A stretch of DNA of 64,000 nt from Staphylococcus simiae (GCF_017357005.1 NZ_CP071589.1:2170001-2234000), one strand, 5' to 3'; shown: positions 46,062-55,625, numbered from the stretch's first letter. Notes: generated by a model not told the origin, from the letters alone. Numbers and translations are program-made.

Positions 46062-47657
46062 TTAGTTGTCATTTTTGTCGACCATATTTTCAAATGCTTC
46101 ACGCACTTGAGGCACCGTCATCCCAACAACTACTTGGACACTTTTACCACTTTTCACTAAACCGTGTGACATTTGATTATGTGTGAAATAATCAGTATCT
46201 TCTACTTTATTTTCATCATACACCGTTAAGCGTAAACGTGTCGTACAGTTAGTCACATCTTTAATATTATCTTTGCCGCCTAAACCTTCTAAATAATATG
46301 CTGCTTTATCTTCGTATTCATTACCCGTTGATGACGTATGGCCTTTATCATCAATACCTTTTTTCTCTTTATAATCTTGTTTTGAAAATAGTTTAACTTC
46401 TTCATCAGTTTTTTTACGTCCTGGAAGTGGAATATCAAATTTCAAAATCAAGAATCTAAATAAGAAGTAGTATATTGCTACAAAAATTAATCCAATTATA
46501 ACTTGTGCTACGTATGTACCCCAATGGTCTTTACCTAATGGTAACCAGTTTGTTGAGATAAAATCTAGCACACCGCCACCCATGTTACCAACAACACCAA
46601 AACCATACATAATTGTATCCATTGTTGCTGCTAATAATGCATGTAGGACAAATAAATAAGGTGCGATAAATAAGAATGTAAATTCTAAAGGTTCAGTAAT
46701 ACCAACTACTACAGCGGTTAATGTTGCAGGAATTAACAACGCTGCAACTTTTTTGCGATTTTCTTTAGGTGTCGTTGAATACATTGCTAAGGCGATACCT
46801 AAACAACCAAAGACTTTACCATTACCTTGTAACATAAAGCCATATGGGAACTGCTCTTTTAATGGTTTCGTACTCTTCGCAAAATCATTTAAATGTTCTA
46901 ACCATTCTGCTTTTAGTCCATGATTGACTACAACTGGACCTACTTCAATAGGTGCATAAATAAAGTGGTGTAATCCTGTAGGAATCAATACACGCTCTAA
47001 GAAATGATACAACCATACACCAACATATCCTGAAGCAATAATAAAATGTTGCATTGAACCAATACCATTTTGCACTGTTGGCCATACTACACATGTAATT
47101 GCCGCTATCGGTAACATAACAAAGAATGAAATGGTAACAACGAATGTCAAGCCTTGGAATACACCAACCATTTCAGGCAGGCGTTTACTGTAGTATCTAT
47201 TATGTATCCAAGTTATAATACCTGAGATAATAATACCGCCAAGGATATTAGTATCTAGTGTCTCAATACCTGCAATTGACTTTAATCCAGGTACGTTTTC
47301 CACACCTTTTTGTAAATTGGCACCAAATGTATGTGGCCATTGCGTTAAAATTGCATTAATAAAGGTATTAAACATTAAATATCCCATTAATGCTGCAAGT
47401 GCTGCATGACCAGGTGCTTTTTTAGCTAATGATAACGGTAATCCTACTACAAAAACAACTTCCATATGATTAAAAATTACCCAACCACCAGCTTCTATAA
47501 CTGACCAAAACTTAAACCAAAATGTATGTTGATCTGCAAGTCCACCCATAATTGTTGGATTTTTGAATAACGTTGCAAATCCTAATACAATACCAAAGAA
47601 CGCAAACATCAAAACTGGAACAATCATAGCACTACCAAATCGTTTTATCGCATTCAT
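46062..47657 (-). CDS. PTS system EIICB component, glucose/alpha-glucoside type
   Basis: 531 residues. The EIIC membrane domain (about 1-400) contains GLHHFIYAPIEVGPVVVNHG and VVVGITEPLEFTFLFIAPYLFVLHALLAATMD, the GITE(P/F) block being the substrate-binding signature. A linker and an EIIB domain follow (about 455-531), with the phosphorylated cysteine in IKDVTNCTTRLRLTV. There is no EIIA domain, so it must borrow one (e.g. Crr-type). The best relatives are GlvC/MalX alpha-glucoside permeases. The ATG at 47657 has the site GGAGGGGAAAAG; the frame's 19-codon upstream extension is not needed. Upstream lie a cre and inverted repeats. The divergent RpiR-type regulator is the likely controller. Confidence 0.88.
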   Translation of the reverse strand: MNAIKRFGSAMIVPVLMFAFFGIVLGFATLFKNPTIMGGLADQHTFWFKFWSVIEAGGWVIFNHMEVVFVVGLPLSLAKKAPGHAALAALMGYLMFNTFINAILTQWPHTFGANLQKGVENVPGLKSIAGIETLDTNILGGIIISGIITWIHNRYYSKRLPEMVGVFQGLTFVVTISFFVMLPIAAITCVVWPTVQNGIGSMQHFIIASGYVGVWLYHFLERVLIPTGLHHFIYAPIEVGPVVVNHGLKAEWLEHLNDFAKSTKPLKEQFPYGFMLQGNGKVFGCLGIALAMYSTTPKENRKKVAALLIPATLTAVVVGITEPLEFTFLFIAPYLFVLHALLAATMDTIMYGFGVVGNMGGGVLDFISTNWLPLGKDHWGTYVAQVIIGLIFVAIYYFLFRFLILKFDIPLPGRKKTDEEVKLFSKQDYKEKKGIDDKGHTSSTGNEYEDKAAYYLEGLGGKDNIKDVTNCTTRLRLTVYDENKVEDTDYFTHNQMSHGLVKSGKSVQVVVGMTVPQVREAFENMVDKNDN

Positions 47658-47720
47658 CTTTTCCCCTCCAAAACTTTTTATAATCAACTGTATGCTTCTC
47701 TTAATTATATTCAAGCAACT

Positions 47721-47765
47721 ATATTGTTTAATCTATTTATATACAATATATAGTAAACGCTTACA
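47721..47765. promoter_or_regulatory. Inverted repeat and cre site upstream of the PTS gene
   Basis: ATATTGT (47721-47727) and ACAATAT (47743-47749) form an inverted repeat with a 15-nt gap. The cre-like AGTAAACGCTTACA (47752-47765) matches all but one fixed position. Both lie within 110 bp of the PTS start, so glucose repression plus specific regulation is likely. Confidence 0.65.
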
Positions 47766-47827
47766 CATAGACAACGTCATTGACGCAATTTGAAAGTATT
47801 TTGTATAATCAGATTATCTTTTCATTT

Positions 47828-47845
47828 ACTGAAATTATTTTCAGT
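47828..47845. promoter_or_regulatory. Perfect inverted repeat ACTGAAA-TTAT-TTTCAGT
   Basis: 18 bp in the divergent region between the PTS gene and the RpiR-type regulator gene. A candidate operator for that regulator. Confidence 0.5.
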
Positions 47846-47954
47846 TACGACTTTAGTGACTATGATTCAATCATCATGTACTAATATGTATACATTCAAA
47901 ATTACTATATAAGTTTTTTCTAATATTACTAACAAAATTAAGGGGATGCTAAGC

Positions 47955-48716
47955 ATGTTTCTAGATGGACGCGTTAATCGTCATTTCGATAAATTAAATG
48001 ATAACGATCTGCAAATTGCTCATTATATTAATACGCACGTTGCTGCTTGTAAACATATGAAGATTCAAGATTTAGCACAATTCACTCACGCTTCTAATGC
48101 AACCATTCATCGTTTTACTAGAAAGCTTGGTTTTGATGGCTATAGTGATTTTAAATCTTATTTAAAATTCGAAAGTGACAAAACTCATCAATTACCTTCA
48201 AACTCAATCGATGGTTTTCGTCAAGAAATTGAAAGCACTTTCAGTTATTTAGAACGCGTTGATTACCACTTATTAACTTCTAAAATGCATGAAGCTACAA
48301 CAATTTACCTTTACGGAACTGGTCGTGCTCAATTGAACGTTGCTGCAGAAGCACAACGTATTTTACTAACATTGCATAAAAACGTTATTGTATTACATGA
48401 TGAACATGAACTAAAAATGGTATTAAATAAAAGTGATGATAATGATTTATTCTTTATTATTTCCTTATCTGGTGAAACACATCAACTTATTGAAGTAACG
48501 AACTTATTACAATTACGTCAAAAATTCTTCATTTCTGTAACAACAATGAAAGACAATACGCTTGCACAAAAAGCAAACTATAATGTTTATGTTTCTAGTA
48601 ATACCTTTTATTTAACGGATGGTACAGACTATTCTAGCTTTATTAGTTATCATATTTTCTTTGAGACATTAGTTAGAAAATATAACGAACATTTACAACA
48701 AGGTGATTTAACATAA
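47955..48716 (+). CDS. RpiR-family regulator of the divergent PTS gene
   Basis: 253 residues. The N-terminal HTH_6 domain contains KIQDLAQFTHASNATIHRFTRKLGFDGYSDFKSYLKF. The C-terminal SIS domain contains TTIYLYGTGRAQLNVAAEAQRILLTL and DLFFIISLSGETHQLIEVTNLL. Divergent from the PTS EIICB gene, an arrangement usual for GlvR-like local regulators that sense a phosphosugar. Two ATGs (47946, 47955) are possible; the second has better spacing from AGGGG. Confidence 0.88.
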   Translation: MFLDGRVNRHFDKLNDNDLQIAHYINTHVAACKHMKIQDLAQFTHASNATIHRFTRKLGFDGYSDFKSYLKFESDKTHQLPSNSIDGFRQEIESTFSYLERVDYHLLTSKMHEATTIYLYGTGRAQLNVAAEAQRILLTLHKNVIVLHDEHELKMVLNKSDDNDLFFIISLSGETHQLIEVTNLLQLRQKFFISVTTMKDNTLAQKANYNVYVSSNTFYLTDGTDYSSFISYHIFFETLVRKYNEHLQQGDLT

Positions 48717-48746
48717 CAATTATCAGCTATTGAGATTATGATATTA

Positions 48747-48797
48747 AAAAGGAAGTTATGACTATACTATTTTCATAGTCATAACTTCCTTTTTTGT
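48747..48797. terminator. Bidirectional terminator between RpiR-type and SRPBCC genes
   Basis: The long arms AAAAAGGAAGTTATGACTAT and ATAGTCATAACTTCCTTTTT serve both convergent genes. Confidence 0.9.
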
Positions 48798-48805
48798 TAT
48801 TGATA

Positions 48806-49327
48806 CTATTGTTGTTTTGAATCTTCAATATCTTGTAACACTTGGTTCATTTTATCAAACATTAATTCAAAACCATGTGTAATCGAATCATGATATTCTT
48901 TTTTCTTTTGTTTATATTCTAAACTTGTTAACCTGCGTTCTTTTTCAACTAATGAACGATAGTAGAAGAACATCTGAGTACCACCTGTTTCACGTTCAAA
49001 AAATTCTACTTCAATGACATCTTGTTCTTCACTTAACCCTGGCATACCAATTGTCATTTTAATAAATTCATCCATAATCAGTGTGTCAAAAGTACCCTCG
49101 ATAATGTTTTCTTTACCATTTCTGACGTCGACAATACGGTACGTGCCACCTTCTTTAACATCTGCTTCTATACTCTTATTTGTACGTGTTGATGTCATAA
49201 ACCACTGTTTTAAAATATCTTTTTTAGTCCAAGCTTCATAGACTAATTCTGGAGAAAATTTTAACAATCTTTCAACATCTATTTCTACATGTTCATTTTC
49301 TACATTGAATTTTGCCACTTTGTTCAT
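48806..49327 (-). CDS. SRPBCC / AHSA1-like START-fold protein
   Basis: 173 residues. Typical Activator-of-Hsp90-homologue/START hydrophobic-cavity fold: FSPELVYEAWTKKDILKQWFM near residue 27, then VKEGGTYRIVDVRNG and a C-terminal helix DSITHGFELMFDKMNQVL. Such proteins bind small lipophilic ligands or act as stress proteins; no enzymatic motif is certain. Single gene. Confidence 0.78.
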   Translation of the reverse strand: MNKVAKFNVENEHVEIDVERLLKFSPELVYEAWTKKDILKQWFMTSTRTNKSIEADVKEGGTYRIVDVRNGKENIIEGTFDTLIMDEFIKMTIGMPGLSEEQDVIEVEFFERETGGTQMFFYYRSLVEKERRLTSLEYKQKKKEYHDSITHGFELMFDKMNQVLQDIEDSKQQ

Positions 49328-49448
49328 CTACTTTCAATCTCACTCTTATTTTAACTTATTTTAACAAAGTTCCAAACTTAGACGATTAGATAGACATCAA
49401 TGATCAAAGTCGTTACTTCAAGATATATAGTTGAAAGTCACCGCCATA

Positions 49449-50753
49449 TTATACTTTAGACGTTTTTTTCTTTAATTTTGGAAGGTTAAAAACGATCGCA
49501 AACAAACCACAAACACCTAATAATATAGGATAAATACTATAAGGTACCATCATAAATGGTGAGATACCTGCGACACCAGCTGCTGAAATAACTTGTGGAC
49601 TATAAGGTAACAATCCTTGGAAACATCCGCCAAAAATATCTAAAATACTTGCTGATTTTCTTGGATCAACATCATATTCATCAGCAATATTTTTTGCTAA
49701 TGGGCCAGACATAATAATTGAAATCGTATTATTAGCCGTTGCAATATCTGCAGCACTTACTAAACTTGCGATACCTAGTTCTGCACCACGTTTGGATTTC
49801 ACTTTTGAACGTACAAATTGTAACAACCAAGTAATACCGCCATTATGTTGAATAATACCTACTAAACCACCTATTAATAATGCAATCATGGCAATATCTT
49901 CCATGCTCATAATCCCTTTTGAAATTGCGTTTAACAATCCAGTCCAACCAAATGAGCCATCGATGATACCTATTAATCCAGCCAACAATGTACCACCTAT
50001 TAATACGATAATAACATTCACACCTATTAAAGCTAATACTAACACCAAGACATACGGAATGACTTTGACGAGTTGGTAATCATAATTTTTAGTATGATCA
50101 ATCGCTATACCATTAGTTAAAAAGAATAATACGATAATCGTTATAATGGCACCAGGTAAGACAATTTTAAAATTCACTCTAAATTTATCTTTCATTTTCG
50201 TATGTTGCGTACGTACGGCAGCAATAGTTGTATCAGAAATCATCGATAAATTATCACCAAACATGGCACCACCTACAACTGTCGCCATTGCTAGTGCAGT
50301 AGGAACATCTGTTGCTTGCGCAAACCCATAACCAACTGGAGCAATTGCTGCTACTGTACCAACTGACGTCCCCATTGAAATAGATACAAACATGCAAATA
50401 ATAAACAAACCAACGATGATAAGATTTTGTGGAATTAATGATAATCCTAAATTTACTGTGGATGTTACGCCACCCATTTTTTCAGCAGTTGTTGAAAAAG
50501 CACCTGCTAAGACAAAGATTAACATCATTAAGATAATATTTGAATGTCCAGCACCTCTAGTAAACACTTCAACTTTAGACGCAAAAGATTCTTTCCTATT
50601 CATTAATAACGCCACAATGACTGTGACTGTAATCGCAACATTTAATGGCATTGTCGTAAAGTCACCCGTTACAATACCAACACCTAAAAATAAAGCTACA
50701 AATAATAACAATGGAAATAAGGCCCATGCATTACTTTTTTTCTGTTCTTCCAT
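49449..50753 (-). CDS. NhaC-family transporter under SAM riboswitch control (likely methionine uptake)
   Basis: 434 residues, about eleven to twelve membrane helices. NhaC-family blocks are VGGAMFGDNLSMISDTTIAAVRTQHTKMKDKFR and SAADIATANNTISIIMSGPLAKNIADEYDVDPRKSASILDIFGG. By sequence it would be called a Na+/H+ antiporter. However, its mRNA leader is an S-box (SAM-I) riboswitch, and NhaC-like proteins with that leader have been predicted to be methionine transporters (MetT). The ATG at 50753 follows AGCAGG; upstream codons belong to the riboswitch terminator. Distinct from the NhaC protein at 20312-21709. Confidence 0.88.
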   Translation of the reverse strand: MEEQKKSNAWALFPLLLFVALFLGVGIVTGDFTTMPLNVAITVTVIVALLMNRKESFASKVEVFTRGAGHSNIILMMLIFVLAGAFSTTAEKMGGVTSTVNLGLSLIPQNLIIVGLFIICMFVSISMGTSVGTVAAIAPVGYGFAQATDVPTALAMATVVGGAMFGDNLSMISDTTIAAVRTQHTKMKDKFRVNFKIVLPGAIITIIVLFFLTNGIAIDHTKNYDYQLVKVIPYVLVLVLALIGVNVIIVLIGGTLLAGLIGIIDGSFGWTGLLNAISKGIMSMEDIAMIALLIGGLVGIIQHNGGITWLLQFVRSKVKSKRGAELGIASLVSAADIATANNTISIIMSGPLAKNIADEYDVDPRKSASILDIFGGCFQGLLPYSPQVISAAGVAGISPFMMVPYSIYPILLGVCGLFAIVFNLPKLKKKTSKV

Positions 50754-50773
50754 TTTTTTACCTGCTTTCCAAT

Positions 50774-50807
50774 AAAAATACCTCTTTCTGATAAAGAAGA
50801 AAGAGGT
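50774..50807 (-). terminator. Riboswitch expression-platform terminator
   Basis: Minus strand arms ACCTCTTTCT and AGAAAGAGGT are followed by ATTTTTATT. It lies between aptamer and start codon, so SAM binding would favour this hairpin. Confidence 0.88.
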
Positions 50808-50824
50808 CAATTGATGAATACCTG

Positions 50825-50916
50825 CTTATCTTCAAACCTTTTCGGTTACTGGAATTGGCACATTAGTCATGTTGCCGAAGTTTCGTAGGGCCAGTCCCTC
50901 CACTTCTCTTGATAAG
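50825..50916 (-). promoter_or_regulatory. SAM-I (S-box) riboswitch aptamer
   Basis: Minus strand: P1 strands CTTATC (50911-50916) and GATAAG (50825-50830). Conserved core segments are AAGAGAAGTGGAGGGACTGG, CCCTACGAAACTTCGGCAAC and GAAGATAAG. It is followed by the terminator at 50774-50807. A TTGACG -35-like element lies at 50962-50967 upstream. S-boxes shut off methionine/cysteine genes when SAM is high. Confidence 0.95.
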
Positions 50917-51042
50917 TTTATATATGATTTAAAGTCTTACCGTAAAAGATAACATAGTTAGCGTCAAGTGTCATTAGAATAAAAGTACTTATTTAAATGA
51001 TTTTTTTCATCACTTGTTGTTCGTTCATCAAACTAAGTTATC

Positions 51043-51651
51043 TTAATCATTGTTGTTAATATCATATTTAACATCGATATACAGCATAATAACAACGATA
51101 ATAATTAATCCCATAATTGGAATGATTAATAGCAACCATAATTTAAAATACAGTGCTATTAAAATAAGCATAACGCTCACTAAAGTAATGATTAAAGACC
51201 AATATTTCAACTTTTTAGTGCGTTCTGCTGACATCACTTTAACGCGTTTATCTCTATCTGGCGCATTTATAATATAATCAATGCCCAACTTTCTAAGTAT
51301 GATATTAGCAATGATGATTGGTACCCAAATTAAGAAGATGATAAGTAATTGCCATTGATTGCTAGAAACTGTTGGCACTACACCAATAATTAAAAAGGGT
51401 AAGAAGGCAATAACGGTTGCTATCATGGCCATCGTATAGTCACCTAATGGCGTCAGCCAAATACGTTGTTGTTGTATATTATGCGCTACTGCAAACATAT
51501 TACCTAATAACATACAAGATAAGAATATCCCGCTACATAATATTAATAAACTTGTATCATCCATTTTATCGAACAATAATGCAGTACTAAGTACAATAGC
51601 CACAACTACAAACGTCAAAAGTTTAAATGTAATCGCTAGCCTTTTAAACAT
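51043..51651 (-). CDS. Hypothetical multi-spanning membrane protein
   Basis: 202 residues with about six hydrophobic helices (ITFKLLTFVVVAIVLSTALLF; LLILCSGIFLSCMLLGNMFAVA; MAMIATVIAFLPFLIIGVVP; LLIIFLIWVPIIIANIIL; YWSLIITLVSVMLILIALYF; LLLIIPIMGLIIIVVIMLYI). A basic loop INAPDRDKRVKVMSAERTKKLK lies before the last pair. Family not recognised. GAAAGGATGACGAGC before the ATG. Single gene downstream of a repeat-filled gap. Confidence 0.68.
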   Translation of the reverse strand: MFKRLAITFKLLTFVVVAIVLSTALLFDKMDDTSLLILCSGIFLSCMLLGNMFAVAHNIQQQRIWLTPLGDYTMAMIATVIAFLPFLIIGVVPTVSSNQWQLLIIFLIWVPIIIANIILRKLGIDYIINAPDRDKRVKVMSAERTKKLKYWSLIITLVSVMLILIALYFKLWLLLIIPIMGLIIIVVIMLYIDVKYDINNND

Positions 51652-51759
51652 CGCTCGTCATCCTTTCAAGATGTAATATGTCGCTTTGTTTCTAAAAGGG
51701 CATTGATGTTGACTATGGTTCGCTAATTTTCAAAATTAATTTAATAGTAACATGCTAAA

Positions 51760-52032
51760 AGTAGGAGAGAGACAGACATAAATCTTGTCAAAAATTTATG
51801 GCGTATATGCCCGTCTTGCACATTTAAAGCTACTTAGATTTTAATCTTTTGTAGCTTTTATGCAGTTGCACGAATAGTGTCAACTGTAATCCTTAAATTT
51901 TTTCTATGACGGGTCCCTCCCACCCTGGCAAGACTGACTAGGTTTTTAAAACGTTGATTTAATAACATTTTTAAAACCGACAGTTACTGCTAAATACTAC
52001 ATGTTAAGTGTAAAATACTTTTTGTCTCAGGC
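51760..52032. repeat. Composite dispersed repeat, inverted relative to 38249-38580
   Basis: Read on the minus strand: TGAGACAAAAAG, GCAGTAACTGTCGGTTTT, CCTAGTCAGTCTTGCCAGGG, GGGAGGGACCCGTCATAG, GGATTACAGTTGAC ... CAACTGCATAAAAGCTAC, GTGCAAGACGGGCATATACG, and AGACAGACA at the end. It has one GGATTACA module (51825-51892), where the 38-kb copy has two. Stem sequences differ but pair (CAGTTG/CAACTG; AAGCTAC/GTAGCTT). Confidence 0.85.
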
Positions 52033-52090
52033 TCATCAAAATCGTTTATCCAAGTTGTCTAGAAAACTTAAATATTGCTATTTTATGTAT

Positions 52091-52143
52091 AAAAAATGGA
52101 ATGACCAGAGATTCACTTACGAATAGTCTCTTAGTCATTCCAT
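52091..52143 (-). terminator. Terminator of the SDR gene
   Basis: Minus strand arms TGGAATGACTAAGAGA and TCTCTGGTCATTCCA (minor mismatches) are followed by six T. Confidence 0.85.
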
Positions 52144-52172
52144 ATACGATTATCAATGTGCTGTCATACACA

Positions 52173-53054
52173 TTAATCTATTTGAATACCACCAGTTACA
52201 CCAAATACTTGTCCAGTAGTATAACTTGATTCTTCTGCTGCAAGTAGAACATACGTACCTGATAGTTCAACAGGTTGACCTGCTCTACCTAGAGGTGTGT
52301 TCTGTCCAAAAGTAGGGATTTTACTTTGTGGTTGTCCGCCACTAATTTGTAGTGGTGACCAAAATGGACCTGGGGCAACACAATTGACGCGTATGCCTTT
52401 AGGACCTAATTCTTCAGATAAACTTTTTGTTAATGAAATGATTGCTGCTTTGGAAGCGGCATAATCATGTAATATTGGACTTGGATTATATCCTTGAACA
52501 GATGATGTTGTTGTAATTGATGCACCTGGTTGTAGGTATTGTAAGGCTTTTTGAACTGTCCAGAAGATTGGATAAACATTCGTTTCAAATGTTTCAGCAA
52601 ATGATTTAGTATCAAAACCTTGAATATCATCATGATATTGTTGATGACCAGCCACTAACGTTACATTATCTAAGCCACCTAACGTTTTATATGCTTGTTC
52701 AACAAGGTCGTAATTAAATTGTTCATCACGAATATCACCAGGGATTAACACTGCTTGACGGCCTGCTTGTTCAATCACTTCTTTAACTTCTTGGGCATCT
52801 TGCTCTTCACTTGGTAGATAGTTAATCGCAACATCAGCACCTTCTTTAGCGTAAGCAATCGCAGCAGCACGACCTATCGCTGAATCTCCACCCGTTACTA
52901 ATATTTTATAATCTTGTAAACGTCCATGCCCTATATATGAAGTTTCACCACAGTCTGGCGCTGGTGTCATTTCACTTTGTAAGCCAGGCACAGGTTGTTC
53001 TTGTTTATCATAATCTGATGTTTTAAATTTATTTCTAGGATCTTGTGCTCCCAT
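52173..53054 (-). CDS. Short-chain dehydrogenase/reductase (YhdF/YdaD-like)
   Basis: 293 residues. An N-terminal extension ([24 protein letters not shown] ... GHGRLQDYK) typical of general-stress SDRs is followed by the Rossmann motif [25 protein letters not shown]. Catalytic Ser is in TTSSVQGY, Tyr-x-x-x-Lys in YAASKAAI, then [17 protein letters not shown](P)-dependent alcohol/carbonyl oxidoreductase; substrate unknown. ATG behind GAGGAGATGTTAAAAT. Confidence 0.88.
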   Translation of the reverse strand: MGAQDPRNKFKTSDYDKQEQPVPGLQSEMTPAPDCGETSYIGHGRLQDYKILVTGGDSAIGRAAAIAYAKEGADVAINYLPSEEQDAQEVKEVIEQAGRQAVLIPGDIRDEQFNYDLVEQAYKTLGGLDNVTLVAGHQQYHDDIQGFDTKSFAETFETNVYPIFWTVQKALQYLQPGASITTTSSVQGYNPSPILHDYAASKAAIISLTKSLSEELGPKGIRVNCVAPGPFWSPLQISGGQPQSKIPTFGQNTPLGRAGQPVELSGTYVLLAAEESSYTTGQVFGVTGGIQID

Positions 53055-53150
53055 ATTTTAACATCTCCTCATTAAGTTTCTATATTATATTTACCCAATG
53101 AGCACCCTACTTTAATCATATTTTCATTCTTTTTACTATACAGCAAACAT

Positions 53151-54269
53151 TTATGCAAGTAATTGCTTAACCAAATTGACAAAGTAAGACGGTACTTTTT
53201 TCAAAATCTTTTCGTCCGGGTCATATTGAGGATGATGTAAGTCATAGTTACTATTTGAACCGATAAAGGCAAAGACACCAGGAATTTGTTGACTAAAGCC
53301 TGAAAAATCTTCACCTATTGTCAATGGTTCTTCCATAACATTGACGTTATAACCTACTTCTTGTGCTACTTTAATAGCTGTATCAGTTAGTTGTTGGTCA
53401 TTAATAACTGCACCTGGTAATTTTGTATAATTCAATGTTACTGTAGCGTTAAACATTGCTGTTAAGCCTTGCGCAATATCTTGAAGTCTTTGTTCAATCA
53501 AATCTCTAACATTAGCGTCAAAAGTTCTCACTGTTCCTTGAACATACGCTTGATCCGCAATGACATTCCATGTTGAACCAGAAGTTACTTGTCCAATGGT
53601 TACCACCGCTTCATCAAATGCCGATATATTCCTACTAACAATTGACTGAATACTATTAATTAATTGTCCTAATACAATGACTGGGTCATTACTTTGTTCA
53701 GGTTTCGCTGCATGTCCACCTACACCTTGTATGTTAAATTCAAAGCGGTCCACGGCAGAAGTAATAACACCAGATTTAATAGCAAATTCACCAACATTGA
53801 GTGACGGATAATTATGAAATCCTAACACTGCTGATACATCATCAACTACCCCTGTATTAACGACTTCCAAAGCACCATAACCTAATTCTTCAGCAGCTTG
53901 AAAAATAATTTTAACACGTCCATTTAACTGCTCTTCTATTGCTTTCAATTGCAATGCCGTACCTAATACACTCGCCATATGAATATCATGTCCACAAGCA
54001 TGCATAACATCTGACTTGTCAGATTTAAAATCATGATTAACTAATTCGTTAATAGGCAACGCATCGATATCACTTCTAATTGCGATACATTGATCTCCTT
54101 GTCCTATTTCCGCTACTAAACCCGTTTTTAAAGGTGTCTCTAAAATGTTAATATCATGTTCTTCAAGAATTTGTTGTAATTTTGCAGTCGTGTTAACCTC
54201 TTCATTTGAAAGTTCTGGATGTTGATGAAAATATCGACGCCATTCTACTAATTGATTATATTCTGTCAT
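53151..54269 (-). CDS. M20-family amidohydrolase / N-acyl-amino-acid deacylase
   Basis: 372 residues. Metal-binding motifs are IRSDIDALPI, SDVMHACGHDIHMASVLG, AAEELGYGALEV (catalytic Glu-Glu), GFHNYPSL and EPLTIGEDFSGF. A dimerisation domain with GVGGHAAKPEQSNDPV lies between. Family members hydrolyse N-acetyl amino acids, hippurate or peptides. The ATG at 54269 follows AAGGAGAGATAATA. It starts 2 nt after the SulP-type transporter stop, so the two genes form an operon; the transporter may bring in the enzyme's substrate. Confidence 0.88.
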   Translation of the reverse strand: MTEYNQLVEWRRYFHQHPELSNEEVNTTAKLQQILEEHDINILETPLKTGLVAEIGQGDQCIAIRSDIDALPINELVNHDFKSDKSDVMHACGHDIHMASVLGTALQLKAIEEQLNGRVKIIFQAAEELGYGALEVVNTGVVDDVSAVLGFHNYPSLNVGEFAIKSGVITSAVDRFEFNIQGVGGHAAKPEQSNDPVIVLGQLINSIQSIVSRNISAFDEAVVTIGQVTSGSTWNVIADQAYVQGTVRTFDANVRDLIEQRLQDIAQGLTAMFNATVTLNYTKLPGAVINDQQLTDTAIKVAQEVGYNVNVMEEPLTIGEDFSGFSQQIPGVFAFIGSNSNYDLHHPQYDPDEKILKKVPSYFVNLVKQLLA

Positions 54270-54271
54270 TA

Positions 54272-55447
54272 TTATCTCTCCTTTAATCGTACTACCCATC
54301 GGCCAATATAATAAATAAACGTACCAACAATCACACCAATTGCTAAATTATTAGTTACTAAAATTAAAGCCATCGTGATTAACATTAAGCTTCCGCGTTT
54401 AAAAGGTGCTTCTTTAATATGTGACCATGTTCTTCTATCAAACGTATTTAATGATACTGATACAAGTACAACTGCTAAAACAACCATTGGAATATGTCCA
54501 ACAATCGGTCCTAATACAATGACACATAATAATAAAAATATTCCTGTTGATAGCGTCGCTACTCTAGTCGTTGCTCCCATTCTATAAAAAAATTTAGATT
54601 GACCTACGAGACCGCTAGAACCATAGCCTCCTAATAAAGACATTATTGTATTTGCAATACCTTGACTCAATACTTCTCTATCTTTATTACTATATTGTTG
54701 TGTTAAATCATTCATCATTTGTGTTGTTAGATTAGTTTGTATTACTGAAATGACTGCCATTGTTGCACCATACACTAGTGCGATGTTCATTGTAGACCAA
54801 GTGAATATGCCATAGGGGATATGTAGATGAGGTAGGGTCATTGTAATGTTAGCAAGATCATAAACGTACTGTATATTTGGATGTATCAACCACGTCAAAA
54901 ACGTAACTATGATAATGGCAATGAGTGGTGCAGGAATCAAGCGAACCGTTTTCGATGCAATAATAATAATGAGACATGCTATGATTGCAACAATATAAGT
55001 AGCAACTGAGATACCGAAGATATACTTAATTTGTGTAGTTAATAACAGTAACCCTAATGCATTCATAAATCCCATAACAACTGTATTCGGTATACGCGTT
55101 AGTACTTTATCAATATGACATAAACCAAATATAATAAGTATAAGCCCCATTACTAAAGTTGCTAAAAATAAATAAGATATACCATGTTGTGCAACTAAAG
55201 GTGCTGCAACAATAGATATACCACTACTTGGTCCTGAAACCATAGCTAAACGATGACCTATAAAACTCATCATAAACATCATTAAGCCACACGTCATCAA
55301 ACCAATTGCTGGATTAATATGAACAATAAACGAAAATGCAATGGCCACTGGTAATAATGCCAATGCTAATAATATTCCCGCTAAAATATTTTGACTATAT
55401 TGACCTTTCCATTCATCAAGGTAACTTGGTCTATTTTTATCCGTCAC
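54272..55447 (-). CDS. SulP-family anion transporter lacking a STAS domain
   Basis: 391 residues. The transmembrane core of SLC26/SulP includes QNILAGILLALALLPVAIAFSFIVHINPAIGL, VSGPSSGISIVAAPLV and IANTIMSLLGGYGSSGLVGQSKFFYRMGATTRVATLSTGIFLLL. The protein stops right after the last helix (YIGRWVVRLKER). The cytoplasmic STAS domain usual in this family is missing, and no separate STAS gene follows. GTG start behind AAGGGGATGG. Sulfate, carboxylate or bicarbonate are possible substrates. The downstream M20 amidohydrolase suggests an acylated amino acid. Confidence 0.82.
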   Translation of the reverse strand: MTDKNRPSYLDEWKGQYSQNILAGILLALALLPVAIAFSFIVHINPAIGLMTCGLMMFMMSFIGHRLAMVSGPSSGISIVAAPLVAQHGISYLFLATLVMGLILIIFGLCHIDKVLTRIPNTVVMGFMNALGLLLLTTQIKYIFGISVATYIVAIIACLIIIIASKTVRLIPAPLIAIIIVTFLTWLIHPNIQYVYDLANITMTLPHLHIPYGIFTWSTMNIALVYGATMAVISVIQTNLTTQMMNDLTQQYSNKDREVLSQGIANTIMSLLGGYGSSGLVGQSKFFYRMGATTRVATLSTGIFLLLCVIVLGPIVGHIPMVVLAVVLVSVSLNTFDRRTWSHIKEAPFKRGSLMLITMALILVTNNLAIGVIVGTFIYYIGRWVVRLKER

Positions 55448-55557
55448 GTTACCATCCCCTTATATGTTTTATGTTAACATTATTGTCAAATAATTCTTAC
55501 AATTACAATAATTCATAGGTGTGGCTCACTTTGTTCGACATTATCTTTACTAACTAA

Positions 55558-55605
55558 TTAAAAAGCTCTAAGTAGACGTATCTACATAGATACGATACTT
55601 AGAGC
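55558..55605 (-). terminator. Terminator of the hutU-hutI operon
   Basis: Minus strand arms GCTCTAAGTATCGTATCTA and TAGATACGTCTACTTAGAGC (small bulge) are followed by TTTTTAAT, 20 nt past hutI. Confidence 0.88.
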
Positions 55606-55625
55606 AGCTCTTGTTAAAACTATAG

